Source of the DNA: JBHENW01 sp046261875
GTDB lineage: Bacteria > Acidobacteriota > Thermoanaerobaculia > UBA5066 > Gp7-AA6
Length of the DNA: 27,709 bases
Direction of reading: 5' to 3'
NCBI GenBank assembly: GCA_046261875.1
Contig: JBHENW010000086.1
Location: 1 to 27,709, forward strand
Shown: piece by piece, positions 1 through 7,839 of the stretch
How positions within the stretch are numbered: the stretch's first letter is position 1
Layout of the letters: each line of letters starts with the position of its first letter
Program-made: the position numbers and the translations under genes
Notes under the pieces: model-generated
What the model saw: the letters and a program-made list of their open reading frames with translations, nothing else
Databases searched by the model: none
Told to the model about the DNA's origin: nothing

Positions 1-453
1 AAGATGCAGGACGCGCGGTGGAAGCCGGATTTCGGCCCCGACCGGCCTCACCCGAGCGCCGGGGCGGTCGTCATCGGCGTGCGTCCGCCGCTCATCGCGT
101 ACAACATCAACCTCGGCACGAGCGACGTCTCCATCGCCGACCGGATCGCGAAGTCCATCCGGCACATCGGCGGGGGTTTCCGCTACGTCAAGGCGATGGG
201 GGTGGAGCTTTCGGACCGAAAGGTCGCGCAGGTCTCCATCAACATGACGAACTTCAAGAAGACCCCGCTGCATCGCGTCTTCGAGTGCGTCCGGTCCGAG
301 GCGGAGCGTTACGGGGTCGCGATCGTCGGCTCCGAGATCGTCGGTCTGACGCCGGCCGAGGCGCTCTTCGCGGCGGCCGAGCACTACCTGCGCATCGAGG
401 GCTTCCGGGCGGAGCAGGTGCTGGAGATGCGGCTGCTGGAGGAAACCGAGTAA
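1..453 (+). CDS. ftcD: Glutamate formimidoyltransferase, C-terminal part (5' end outside window)
   Basis: This is the last ~150 residues of glutamate formimidoyltransferase. In the histidine-degradation pathway the enzyme moves the formimino group from formiminoglutamate to tetrahydrofolate in the cytoplasm. The reading frame is open from base 1, so the start lies upstream of the window; the ATG at position 4 is probably internal. Recognisable stretches are the 'LIAYNINLGTSD' segment, followed by 'IRHIGGGFRYVKAMGVEL', 'VSINMTNFKKTPLHRVFE' and 'GSEIVGLTP'. These match the formiminotransferase C-terminal subdomain. The protein ends soon after this subdomain, so it is the single-function form without the fused cyclodeaminase found in animals. 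It converges on the ntrX-like gene, with only 23 nt between the two stop codons. Family assignment is firm. Confidence 0.9.
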   Translation, partial: KMQDARWKPDFGPDRPHPSAGAVVIGVRPPLIAYNINLGTSDVSIADRIAKSIRHIGGGFRYVKAMGVELSDRKVAQVSINMTNFKKTPLHRVFECVRSEAERYGVAIVGSEIVGLTPAEALFAAAEHYLRIEGFRAEQVLEMRLLEETE

Positions 454-476
454 CCGGGGCGGAACCGCCGCCAGAC

Positions 477-1835
477 CTACTCCCTTTCCACCTCGATTCC
501 GTAACCCTTCAGCTTCCGGTGGAGGTTGGACCGCTCGACCTCCAGGGCCTCCGCCGTGCGCGTGACGTTGCCGCGGTGCTTCCGCAGCGCCGCGAGGATG
601 TAGCGCCTTTCGAAGTCGTCCCGGGCCTCGCGCAGCGGCGCGCTGTCCGGAAGCGGTTCCTCGGCCCGCCCTGGACGGATTTCCGCCGGCAGGTCCTCAC
701 GGCGGATCTCGTCTCCCGGCGAGAGGATCATGAGCCGCTCGAGAAGATTCTTGAGCTCCCGCACGTTCCCGGGCCACACGTGGGCCTGCAGCGCTTCGAG
801 CGCGCTGCCTGAAAGCGACTTGGGACGTCGGCCGAACCGTGACGAGGCCGCCTTGAGGAAGTGATCGGCCAGCGCCGCGACGTCCTCCGACCGCTCCCGG
901 AGCGCCGGGACGTGGACCGGAACTACCGCGAGCCGGAAATAGAGGTCTTCGCGAAACGCGCCGCGCCGGATCTCCTCGGCGAGGGTCTTGTTCGTCGCGG
1001 AGAGCACGCGGGCGTCCGAGCTCAGAGGCTTCGTGCTGCCGACGCGCGAGAAACGGCCCTCCTGCAGCGCCCGCAGAACCTTGGCCTGCGTCCGCGCGGA
1101 CATGTCTCCGACCTCGTCGAGGTAGAGGGTCCCGCCATCGGCTTCCTCGAACTTCCCGCGCCGGTCCTCCGACGCGCCAGTGAATGAGCCGCGGACGTGG
1201 CCGAAGAGCTCCGACTCGATGAGTTCCTCCGGAATCGCCGCGCAGTTGACCTCGACCAGCGGCGAGTCGGCCCGCGCCGAGAGGCGGTGGATGGCGCGCG
1301 CGACGAGCTCCTTGCCGGTGCCGTTCTCCCCGGTGATCAGGACGCGCGCGTCCGTCGGCGCGACCCGGGCGATCTCCTCCCGGAGGCGGCGCATCGGCGC
1401 GGACTCGCCGATGAGGACTTCTTCGGCCTCCACGCGGCACCGGAAGCTCGCCACCGCGGCCACGAGATCGCGCCGCTCGATCGCCTTCTGCGCCGTCAGC
1501 ACGACGCGCTCGAGCGAAAGCGGCTTCTCCAGGAAATCGTAGGCCCCCAGGCGGACCGCGCGGACCGCCGTCTCCACGTTGGCGTGGCCGGAGATCATCA
1601 CGACGGGCACTTCGTCGAGCCGCCCGTCCGCCGCTTCGAGGATGGAAAGCCCGTCGCGGTCGCGCAGCCAGACGTCGAGAAACACGACGTCGAAGCGCTC
1701 CTCCATGATCCGGCGCAGCCCCTCCTCGCCGGATCCGACCGCGGTGACCGCGTAGCCTTCGTCGCTCAGGATCTGGCCGAGGGTCTCGCGGATCGCCTTC
1801 TCGTCGTCGATGATGAGGACCTTGCGCTTCTTCAT
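477..1835 (-). CDS. ntrX: NtrX-like sigma-54-dependent response regulator
   Basis: This is a 452-residue transcriptional activator. The receiver domain (about 5-120) has the acidic pocket D10/D11, phosphoacceptor D54 and K104. An AAA+ sigma-54-interaction domain (about 140-370) follows, with Walker A GENGTGKE at 169-176, Walker B ending D240-E241, and the arginine-finger segment FREDLYFRL near 294-302. A Fis-type helix-turn-helix occupies the last ~31 residues. Phosphorylated regulators of this kind remodel sigma-54 RNA polymerase at -24/-12 promoters. The sigma-54-contacting loop reads GSFTGA (216-221) rather than the usual GAFTGA. The ATG at 1835 overlaps the TGA of the upstream kinase (ATGA), which supports this start and the kinase-regulator pairing. 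A longer open frame upstream of this ATG is the antisense-like extension through the kinase gene and is not coding. The NtrX name rests on the NtrY partner; other NtrC-family members look similar. Confidence 0.85.
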   Translation of the reverse strand: MKKRKVLIIDDEKAIRETLGQILSDEGYAVTAVGSGEEGLRRIMEERFDVVFLDVWLRDRDGLSILEAADGRLDEVPVVMISGHANVETAVRAVRLGAYDFLEKPLSLERVVLTAQKAIERRDLVAAVASFRCRVEAEEVLIGESAPMRRLREEIARVAPTDARVLITGENGTGKELVARAIHRLSARADSPLVEVNCAAIPEELIESELFGHVRGSFTGASEDRRGKFEEADGGTLYLDEVGDMSARTQAKVLRALQEGRFSRVGSTKPLSSDARVLSATNKTLAEEIRRGAFREDLYFRLAVVPVHVPALRERSEDVAALADHFLKAASSRFGRRPKSLSGSALEALQAHVWPGNVRELKNLLERLMILSPGDEIRREDLPAEIRPGRAEEPLPDSAPLREARDDFERRYILAALRKHRGNVTRTAEALEVERSNLHRKLKGYGIEVERE

Positions 1836-3979
1836 GCGGCGGGCAGGTCGATGATGAAGCGCGCCCCCCGCGGGCGGTTGTCCTCCACCCGGATCGTGCC
1901 GTTGTGGTCCGTGACGATCTTCTGGACGATCGCGAGGCCGAGCCCCGTGCCGCGTCCCTTCGTCGTGAAGTCGGGCAGAAAGAGCTTGTCGCGGTCGCGC
2001 GGCGCGACCCCGCGGCCGGTGTCGGCGACCTCGATCGTCACGCCCGCGGGCCCGTCGGCCAGGCGGACCGTGATCTCCCCCGAAGGCTCGCAGGCTTCGA
2101 TCGCGTTGTCGATCAGGTTGATCAGCGCGCGCTTGATCTGCTCGGGATCGAGCGGGACCCGCGAGCGCGTCAGGTCCGAAGCGAGGCGGATCCGGACTCC
2201 GTCGCGGGCGCCTTCGAATAGTCGGACGGCGGAAGCCGCGAGCTCCCGCAGGTCCGTGGGCTCCGGCCGCATCTCGGGAAGCCGCGCGAACCGCGAGAAC
2301 TCGTCCACGAGGCCCTTGAGGAACTCGACCTCCTCGAGGATGACCTGGGTCCCTCGCTCGATCGTTTGCGGCAGCTCGGGGCCGCCGGTGCGCAGCCTCT
2401 TGGCGATCCGCTCGGCGGAGAGGCGGATCGGCGTCAGCGGATTCTTGATCTCGTGCGCCACGCGGCGAGCGACCTCGCTCCAGGCGGCGAGCTTCTGCTC
2501 CCTCGCGACGTGGGTCGTGTCCTCTATGGCGAGCACCCAGCCCGGGCGCTCTCCGGCGGGCGCCGCGAGCGGCCGGATCGCGACTTCGAGCCGGCGTTCC
2601 CCTTCCTCCGAGGCGAGCAGCAGCTCGCGCGGCGCCGGCGGCGTGCCCGTCCCCTTCGCGTCGCCGATCAGCGCGCCGAGTGGCGCCAGATCGCTCCGCG
2701 CCTGCAGCGCTTCGAGGCTGACTTCTTCGCCGAGGCGCAGCAGCGCGCGCGCGGCGGGGTTGCAGACCGTGATCCGGCCCTCCGCGTCCACGGCAAGGAC
2801 GCCCGTCGTCACGGACTCGAGGACCGTCGCGAGGAGCCGGCGCTCCATGAGGAGGCGCCGGTTGGACGCCTGGAGCTCGGTGTTTCCGCGCAGGAGTTGG
2901 TCCCGCGCGTTCTCGAGCCCCGCGGCCATGCTGTTGAAGGAGTCCACCAGGACGCCGAGCTCGTCGGTGGCCTGGATCTCGACGCGGGCGGAGAGGTCGC
3001 CCGCCTGGATCCGGCGCGTGGATTCCGCCAGGGCGCCGATCGGCTCGGTCAGCCGACGTGCGAGGGCGAGGCCGGTCCAGGTCGAAGCGAAGAGCACGGC
3101 GAGGGTGATGAGGAGGAAGCTCGACACGCTCGCGGCCTTGATCGACGGCTTCTGGACCTCGAGCTTCCGGTAGTCGCTCCACGCGGAGGCGATGGCGCTC
3201 ATGGCGCGGGCCTCGTCGGGCGGGACCCGGACGCCCGCGACGTAGAGCAGTGGACCCGCGCGCCAGAGCGCGCGAAACCGGTGGGAGCCGTCCGGGAGGA
3301 CCTCGACCTTCACCGTCTCACCGCGAGCGGCCGCGGTAGCCACGGTCTCGGGAGGGAGCGGCGGCGGAAGGTCTTCTCCTTCGGCGCGCACCGTGACGCG
3401 CGCACCGTCCCGGTAGACCTCGACGGACTCGAGCCGCTGCTCCCGCCGGAACTGGTCGAGCGCCGCGATGTCGTCAAGACCTCCCGTGCGCTCTCCGAAC
3501 CGGGAGAGCAGGCGCGCGTCCTCGCGGGCGGCCTCGAGGATCCGTCGCTGCGCGACCGTCTCGACGGCCCGCGCGCGGTCCAGGACTTCACGGACGGGGG
3601 TGGAGAACCAGCGGTCGATCGAGCGCTGGAGCAGTTGCGTCGCCGTGAAGAACAGCAGTCCGATCGGAATGGCCGTCAGCCCGATGTACGTCACGAGGAG
3701 CTTCGTCTTGAAATGCGAGCCGAGGACCGCGCGCCGCCTCTCGAGCCAGAGCTTGACCAGAGTGCGCCCGAGCACGAAGAGCACTGCCGCGATCAGGGTC
3801 ACGTTGATGTACGAGAGCAGGAAGATGAGAAGCCCTTCGGCGATGGTCTCCCGCTCGATCGACGCGGCGCGCTGCTCGAGCACGGACACGGCGGCCCAGA
3901 CGGTCAGGATCGCGAGGGTCAGGCCGACGATCAGGCGGCGGTCCTTGCGCGCCCGGACAGCGTCGTGGGGGGCGGTCAC
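1832..3979 (-). CDS. ntrY: NtrY-like membrane sensor histidine kinase
   Basis: This is a 715-residue inner-membrane kinase. Hydrophobic segments lie near 16-35, 50-71 and 91-113, and a fourth near 285-307 closes an extracytoplasmic region of about 170 residues. A HAMP domain (about 303-355) and a PAS domain (about 378-485) follow. The HisKA helix contains phospho-accepting H509 in 'VAHEIKNPL'. The ATPase domain has an N box NLIDNAIEA (621-629), G1 DTGRG (653-657) and G2 GTGLGLAIV (677-685). All kinase residues are intact. This order of membrane segments, HAMP, PAS and kinase is typical of NtrY. The GTG start at 3979-3977 overlaps the TGA of the DUF4390 gene (GTGA), and the stop overlaps the ntrX-like start, so the three are translationally coupled. 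NtrY-type kinases are linked to nitrogen, redox or envelope responses; the signal here cannot be told from sequence. Confidence 0.88.
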   Translation of the reverse strand: MTAPHDAVRARKDRRLIVGLTLAILTVWAAVSVLEQRAASIERETIAEGLLIFLLSYINVTLIAAVLFVLGRTLVKLWLERRRAVLGSHFKTKLLVTYIGLTAIPIGLLFFTATQLLQRSIDRWFSTPVREVLDRARAVETVAQRRILEAAREDARLLSRFGERTGGLDDIAALDQFRREQRLESVEVYRDGARVTVRAEGEDLPPPLPPETVATAAARGETVKVEVLPDGSHRFRALWRAGPLLYVAGVRVPPDEARAMSAIASAWSDYRKLEVQKPSIKAASVSSFLLITLAVLFASTWTGLALARRLTEPIGALAESTRRIQAGDLSARVEIQATDELGVLVDSFNSMAAGLENARDQLLRGNTELQASNRRLLMERRLLATVLESVTTGVLAVDAEGRITVCNPAARALLRLGEEVSLEALQARSDLAPLGALIGDAKGTGTPPAPRELLLASEEGERRLEVAIRPLAAPAGERPGWVLAIEDTTHVAREQKLAAWSEVARRVAHEIKNPLTPIRLSAERIAKRLRTGGPELPQTIERGTQVILEEVEFLKGLVDEFSRFARLPEMRPEPTDLRELAASAVRLFEGARDGVRIRLASDLTRSRVPLDPEQIKRALINLIDNAIEACEPSGEITVRLADGPAGVTIEVADTGRGVAPRDRDKLFLPDFTTKGRGTGLGLAIVQKIVTDHNGTIRVEDNRPRGARFIIDLPAA

Positions 3980-4548
3980 CGGGTCTCCCGGATGTTGAAG
4001 CGGCGGGACTTCTTCCAGGGCGTCTTCGAATCGACCGGGATGATCGTGAACAGGAACCCGGTATCGAAGCGGGCGCGCATCATGACGTAGAGGTTGCGCC
4101 GCGGCTTGTTCCTGCCGACGTGGAACACGAGAAGGCCCTTTCGGGAGACCAGGCTCCGCGCCGCCTCTGCGAAATCGCGCGTCGTCGCGCGGCGCAGCGG
4201 CTTTCCATCCATCGTCTCGTGGACGACGTATTCCTGGGTCACCGGATCGTACGTCACGGCGACCCGGTACCGGCGGATGTCCAGCGACTCGTCGACCCAG
4301 TACGGGAAGCGCCGGTAGAGCCGGATCTCGTAGCGGATGGCCGTTTCCAGGCCCGCCTCGATCTTGCGGGCGAGCTCCGGATTCAGCGCCCCGGTGACGT
4401 TGAACTCGATGAAGACGTCCGACCCGCGCGCCTCCGGCCGCAAGATGTTGATGCGCGGACCGGCCGGCTCCTGCGCCCCGGCCGGAGCGGCGGCGGCGAG
4501 AAAGAGCGCGGCCGCCAGCAGGAAGCCCTTGCCCCGCCGTTGATGCAC
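3976..4548 (-). CDS. DUF4390 family exported protein
   Basis: This is a 190-residue protein of the DUF4390 type, whose molecular function is unknown. A hydrophobic N-terminal stretch (residues ~8-25, 'GFLLAAALFLAAAAPAGA') looks like a signal peptide cleaved near AGA-Q, so a periplasmic location is likely. The body has 'FNVTGALNPELARKIEAGL', 'YRVAVTYDPVTQEYVV' and a C-terminal 'FTIIPVDSKTPWKKSRRF', as expected for the family. I chose the GTG at 4548 because the upstream in-frame stretch is arginine/proline-rich shadow sequence overlapping lpxC, and because the signal peptide starts just after it. No Shine-Dalgarno is visible; TACAAT ends 6 nt before the GTG, suggesting leaderless expression. 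In betaproteobacteria a DUF4390 gene commonly sits directly before ntrY-ntrX, and that order is kept here. It may act in sensing by NtrY, which is an inference. Confidence 0.8.
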   Translation of the reverse strand: MHQRRGKGFLLAAALFLAAAAPAGAQEPAGPRINILRPEARGSDVFIEFNVTGALNPELARKIEAGLETAIRYEIRLYRRFPYWVDESLDIRRYRVAVTYDPVTQEYVVHETMDGKPLRRATTRDFAEAARSLVSRKGLLVFHVGRNKPRRNLYVMMRARFDTGFLFTIIPVDSKTPWKKSRRFNIRETR

Positions 4549-4554
4549 CGCAAG

Positions 4555-4560
4555 ATTGTA
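4555..4560 (-). promoter_or_regulatory. Candidate -10 box TACAAT before the DUF4390 gene
   Basis: On the minus strand TACAAT ends six bases before the GTG start. That spacing would place transcription initiation at or next to the start codon. No good -35 hexamer is seen 16-18 nt upstream. If it is active, the DUF4390-ntrY-ntrX unit has its own leaderless promoter inside the lpxC-DUF4390 gap. Confidence 0.4.
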
Positions 4561-4606
4561 TTTCGCTGCGTGAGAGAGGCGCCGCGGATCGCGGCCGGGC
4601 GGGCGT

Positions 4607-5494
4607 CTAGCTCTGCGCGGAGGCGGCCCGCGGTTCGTCTTCCGCGGCGGCGGGAGCGCCCTTTCCCGCGAGCGCGGAGGCGAGCGCCCGGGCGAACTCG
4701 ATGTGCAGGGCATGGCCGGCGCGCCGCGCGTGAATCTTCCCGTCGAGGGGCCGGCCGAGGAGGGCCAGGTCGCCGACGAGGTCCAGGATCTTGTGCCGCA
4801 CGAACTCGTCGCGGAAGCGCAGGGGACCGGAGGCGACTCCGGTGTCGTCGAGAACGACCGCGTTGTGCAGCGTCCCGCCGCGGGCCAGGCCGCGCTCGCG
4901 CAGCGTCTGGACGTCGCGCAGGAATCCGAAAGTGCGCGCCGGGGCGATGCGGGATCCGTATTCCTCCGGACGGATGCGCAGCGTCAGCTCCTGCCGCCCC
5001 ACGACGGGGTGCGGGAAGTCGATCTCGTAGGTGATCGTGAGGCCCGGACCATCCGGCTCGAACATCACGTGGCGGTCGCCGCGCGAGACCTCGACGGGCG
5101 ATGCGGGTCGCAGCGGCTTGACGGAAGCGTCCTGGCGCTCGAAGCCAGCCGCATGGAAGAGCCGCACGAACGGCAGCGCGGAGCCATCGAGGATCGGGAC
5201 CTCGGGCCCTTCGATCTCGATCCGGCAGTTGTCGAGCCCCTCGCCGTAGGCGGCCGACAGTACGTGCTCGACCGTACCGATGGACACGCCGCCGGAGGAA
5301 AGAGTCGTCGCGTAATCAAACGTCGTCGCGGACTCCAGGCGCGCGGGAATCCCTTTGCCCGGGTGGTCGAGCCGGTGAAAAACGAGGCCGTGCCCCGCCG
5401 GCGCCGGACGGAAATGCGCACGGACGGGATGCCCCGAATGGAGGCCGACTCCCTCGATGGAGACGGACGTTTTCAGCGTGGTCTGTGCGCGCAT
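4607..5494 (-). CDS. lpxC: UDP-3-O-acyl-N-acetylglucosamine deacetylase
   Basis: LpxC is a cytoplasmic zinc hydrolase that catalyses the committed step of lipid A synthesis, deacetylating UDP-3-O-acyl-GlcNAc. The 295-residue length is normal. The zinc and catalytic residues are in place: E76-H77 in 'GTVEHVLSAAYG', H234 and D238 in 'RHKILDLVGD', and H261 in the C-terminal 'GHALHIEF'. The 'GVGLHSG' N-terminal motif and 'ILDGSALPFV' are also present. The last ~25 residues are an alanine-rich tail. The gene marks the organism as an outer-membrane (lipid A) bacterium. It diverges from the HD-GYP operon across a 206-nt region with three inverted repeats, and it lies 58 nt upstream of the DUF4390 gene on the same strand, so some read-through into ntrYX is possible. 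Confidence 0.95.
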   Translation of the reverse strand: MRAQTTLKTSVSIEGVGLHSGHPVRAHFRPAPAGHGLVFHRLDHPGKGIPARLESATTFDYATTLSSGGVSIGTVEHVLSAAYGEGLDNCRIEIEGPEVPILDGSALPFVRLFHAAGFERQDASVKPLRPASPVEVSRGDRHVMFEPDGPGLTITYEIDFPHPVVGRQELTLRIRPEEYGSRIAPARTFGFLRDVQTLRERGLARGGTLHNAVVLDDTGVASGPLRFRDEFVRHKILDLVGDLALLGRPLDGKIHARRAGHALHIEFARALASALAGKGAPAAAEDEPRAASAQS

Positions 5495-5530
5495 GGCCGT
5501 GCTTGCGAGCAGATCCTTCGCAGCATCGGT

Positions 5531-5550
5531 GCCACCGGTTGCCCGGTGGC
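5531..5550. repeat. Inverted repeat, 8-bp arms with 4-nt loop
   Basis: GCCACCGG and CCGGTGGC are perfect complements separated by TTGC. The repeat lies about 36 nt upstream of the lpxC start, in the divergent region. It could be an operator or, in the lpxC transcript, a leader hairpin. No terminator role is expected because no gene ends here. Confidence 0.6.
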
Positions 5551-5620
5551 GGCGGAACAGTGAACCGACTGAAGCGACGGCAGTTCCTCCGAGATGAGCG
5601 AACCGCCTCGCGGCTCCGAT

Positions 5621-5636
5621 GTGTCCGCGCGGACAC
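5621..5636. promoter_or_regulatory. 16-bp perfect palindrome, probable operator
   Basis: GTGTCCGCGCGGACAC is a gapless, perfect 16-bp palindrome lying 64 nt before the ATG of the HD-GYP gene and about 48 nt upstream of its candidate -10 box. Symmetry of this kind is typical of a site for a dimeric regulator. The regulator is unknown. Confidence 0.55.
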
Positions 5637-5640
5637 GATG

Positions 5641-5660
5641 GCGTGGCTGTACGGCCACGC
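5641..5660. repeat. Inverted repeat, 7-bp arms
   Basis: GCGTGGC and GCCACGC are complementary arms around a 6-nt loop. The repeat begins four bases after the 16-bp palindrome and ends 24 nt before the candidate -10 box TACACT. Together with the palindrome it forms a compact symmetrical block upstream of the HD-GYP operon. Confidence 0.5.
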
Positions 5661-5684
5661 CCGGGAGGCCCGGCCGCCGTGGGC

Positions 5685-5690
5685 TACACT
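5685..5690 (+). promoter_or_regulatory. Candidate -10 box TACACT for the HD-GYP-smpB operon
   Basis: TACACT ends ten bases before the ATG at 5701, and the intervening CGGAGTTCGA has only a weak GGAG. No clear -35 is seen. The position fits a very short leader or none. Confidence 0.35.
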
Positions 5691-5700
5691 CGGAGTTCGA

Positions 5701-7347
5701 ATGTCACAGACGATCCGGGAGGCGGAGCTCGAGACGATCCTGGCGTCTCTTCGCGACCGGCTCGGCGTGTTGCGCGCCCGCCTGTACGTGCTCGACGCGG
5801 ACGGCTCGTACCGGCTGGCGGGCTCTCTCGGATTCGTGCCGCGATTCGGGCCGGAGGAAGTGCTCTCCCCGGGAGACCCGCTGCTCGAGTGGGTCCAGCA
5901 CCACCGCCGGCCCGTGTACGCCAACTCGCCCGGGGAAGCCGGACGCCTGGCCAGCGTCATGGAGAAGGAGCACTACGCGCGCGCTCTCGGTGTCCCCATC
6001 TACATCGGTTCCCGTCTGGTCGCGGTCCTCGAGCTCCAGGACAAGCTGCGCGGAGCCCTCTATGGCGACGAGGATCTCGTCGAGCTCCAGATCCCCATCT
6101 CCCGGCTGACTTCCCTCGTCGCGGAGCTGGGCGCGGCCGTGCTGCCGCCCCCCGATGCCGCCGACCGGTCGCGCGCGGGGGCGCTCTTTCTCGATCCCCC
6201 GGAGCGCCCGGGTCCCGCCACGATCCCGCCGCCGCCGGCTCTCTTCACGATGGAGTCGGTCGCCGAAACGCCGTCGCCCGAGGTCGTCGGCCGCAGCGAA
6301 GTCACCCCGCGCGAGCTCGCCGTGTTTCGGGGCTTCTTCCAGTTCCTCCTCCTGGCAGGAGACGTGGAGGCCGTCGTGTTCTCCCTCTGGACGCCCCGCA
6401 AGGCGGATCTCTACGTCGGAGCGCGGCGTCCGCTCAAGGAGTCGGCGCGTCAGAGCCTGATGCGCGACCTCGAGAACGCTCTGCTCTCGGGGGCCCCGCA
6501 GCTCCCGCGCGCGCCGGAGAAGGTCCTTCGGGTCGAGCACCCGCTCGGCCAGTCCCCCGGCGAGCTCGCCGACTTCGCCGGCATCCAGACCTCCGTCCTG
6601 ACCGCCTCGCCGGAGAGCGCGCTGCTCTTCACGCTCCTTTTCGCGCGGCCGCCGGCCCCCGAAAAGCGCAAAGCGTTCAAGGAAACGCACCGGCTGGTCC
6701 GCTCGGCGCTGACCGACGCGGCGGCCGCCTCGCGGTACCAGGCCGCGTACCGGAGCCTCGTCAACGCCTTCCTCGAGCCCGGGGTGAAACCGTACCGTCA
6801 GCTTCGCGCGCACTCCCTGGCTGTGGGCCTCATGTGCCGCCGATTCGCCGCCGCGCTGCGTCTGGCACCGGAGGCCTCCGAACAGGTCACCGTCGCCGGC
6901 CTCCTCCACGACATCGGGCTGCGCGAGCTCGAGCTCCCGTACGAAAAGATCGCGGGTCGCAGGCCGCTCGACCTCCAGGAGCTCGCCATCGTGCGCCGCC
7001 ATCCGCTCGCGGGAGAGGCGGTTCTCAAGCGCATCGAGTTCCCCTATCCGGTGGCCGAGCTCGTCCGGCATCACCACGAGCGCTTCGACGGAACCGGCTA
7101 TCCCGATGGGCTGGCCGGGGAGAAGATCCCCCTCGGATCGCGCATCATCGGGCTCGCCGAGGCGTTCGACGCGATGACGGCCGCGCACTCTTACCGCGCT
7201 CCGATTCCGCGCGACGACGCGCTCGCGATCATCCGGGACCGGGCCGGCACCCAGTTCGATCCGGAGCTCGCTCCCCGGTTCATCGACCTCGTGAGCGCCG
7301 ACGGCGAAGCGCAGGGCGACCGCCTCACGACGCCGCCGCGGGTCTGA
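5701..7347 (+). CDS. GAF and HD-GYP domain protein (probable cyclic-di-GMP phosphodiesterase)
   Basis: This is a 548-residue cytoplasmic protein. The N-terminus (about 8-145) resembles a GAF sensor domain ('RARLYVLDADGSYRLAGSLG', 'GVPIYIGSRLVAVLELQDK'). A proline-rich linker (150-195) and a second poorly conserved globular region (about 200-345) follow, then an HD-GYP domain (about 360-535). Catalytic HD is H403-D404 in 'LLHDIG', other likely metal ligands include H434 and the HHH at 457-459, and the GYP motif is at 466-468 in 'FDGTGYPDG'. HD-GYP proteins with these residues usually hydrolyse cyclic di-GMP. The ATG at 5701 is chosen because the GAF fold begins at once after it and a candidate -10 and palindromes lie just upstream; an in-frame extension back to 5485 overlaps those sites. 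It is the first gene of an operon with smpB. Confidence 0.85.
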   Translation: MSQTIREAELETILASLRDRLGVLRARLYVLDADGSYRLAGSLGFVPRFGPEEVLSPGDPLLEWVQHHRRPVYANSPGEAGRLASVMEKEHYARALGVPIYIGSRLVAVLELQDKLRGALYGDEDLVELQIPISRLTSLVAELGAAVLPPPDAADRSRAGALFLDPPERPGPATIPPPPALFTMESVAETPSPEVVGRSEVTPRELAVFRGFFQFLLLAGDVEAVVFSLWTPRKADLYVGARRPLKESARQSLMRDLENALLSGAPQLPRAPEKVLRVEHPLGQSPGELADFAGIQTSVLTASPESALLFTLLFARPPAPEKRKAFKETHRLVRSALTDAAAASRYQAAYRSLVNAFLEPGVKPYRQLRAHSLAVGLMCRRFAAALRLAPEASEQVTVAGLLHDIGLRELELPYEKIAGRRPLDLQELAIVRRHPLAGEAVLKRIEFPYPVAELVRHHHERFDGTGYPDGLAGEKIPLGSRIIGLAEAFDAMTAAHSYRAPIPRDDALAIIRDRAGTQFDPELAPRFIDLVSADGEAQGDRLTTPPRV

Positions 7348-7353
7348 GCCCGC

Positions 7354-7839
7354 GTGAAAGGTTCCAGGCCCGCGGCCGCCGCGCCGAAGCTGCAGACGGT
7401 CGCCACGAATCGCAAAGCCTTCCATGACTACTTCGTGGAGGACAAGATGGAAGCGGGCCTCGTCCTGACCGGGACGGAGGTGAAGTCGCTCCGGGCGGGC
7501 CGCGCCCAGCTGAAGGACTCTTATGTCCACTTCCGCGACGGAGAGGCGTACCTCGTGGGCGTTCACATCTCGCCGTACACCGCCGGGTCCTGGACCAATC
7601 ACCCCCCCGAAAGGGAACGCAAGCTCCTGCTCCACCGGCGCGAGCTGGCGCGGTGGGCGGGGGCCGTGAGCACGAAGGGCGTATCGTGCGTCCCGCTCTC
7701 GCTCTACTTCAAGGGCTCCCGCGCCAAGGCACAGATCGCGCTCGTCCGGGGCAAGAAGCTGCACGACAAACGGGATGCGATCCGGGAGAAGGACCTGGCC
7801 CGCGAGGCCGACCGGGCGATGCGGGAACGCCGCCGATGA
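7354..7839 (+). CDS. smpB: SsrA-binding protein SmpB
   Basis: SmpB binds tmRNA and carries it to stalled ribosomes for trans-translation. The 161-residue length is slightly above the usual ~155, through a short alanine-rich N-terminus. Family signatures are 'NRKAFHDYFVEDKMEAGLVL', 'TGTEVKSLRAGR', 'SYVHFRDGEAYLVGVHISPY' and the basic tail starting 'GKKLHDKRDAIREKD', which folds into the decoding site of the stalled ribosome. The start is GTG at 7354, six bases after the HD-GYP stop; no Shine-Dalgarno is evident, so expression is probably coupled to the gene before. The tmRNA gene itself (ssrA) was not seen in the window. The stop overlaps the next start as ATGA. Confidence 0.95.
   Translation: MKGSRPAAAAPKLQTVATNRKAFHDYFVEDKMEAGLVLTGTEVKSLRAGRAQLKDSYVHFRDGEAYLVGVHISPYTAGSWTNHPPERERKLLLHRRELARWAGAVSTKGVSCVPLSLYFKGSRAKAQIALVRGKKLHDKRDAIREKDLAREADRAMRERRR

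Noticed and set aside
454..476. Small inverted repeat GGCG/CGCC between ftcD and ntrX as a terminator.
   Set aside because: The stem is only 4 bp with a realistic loop, and no T-tract is present; too weak to list.
477..3182. One 901-codon minus-strand frame covering the ntrX-like gene and a further ~450 codons upstream.
   Set aside because: The upstream part is Arg/Pro/Gly-rich shadow translation of the ntrY-like gene. The receiver domain begins at the ATG at 1835, which also forms an ATGA overlap with the kinase.
1197..4090. Long plus-strand open frames opposite ntrX, ntrY and DUF4390.
   Set aside because: They are antisense shadows caused by high GC content: low-complexity, Arg-rich, with no recognisable motifs, while the minus strand carries complete conserved proteins.
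5485..5700. N-terminal extension of the HD-GYP protein back to 5485.
   Set aside because: The extension is not domain-like, overlaps the lpxC start, and covers the palindromes and candidate -10 box. ATG 5701 starts directly before the GAF region.
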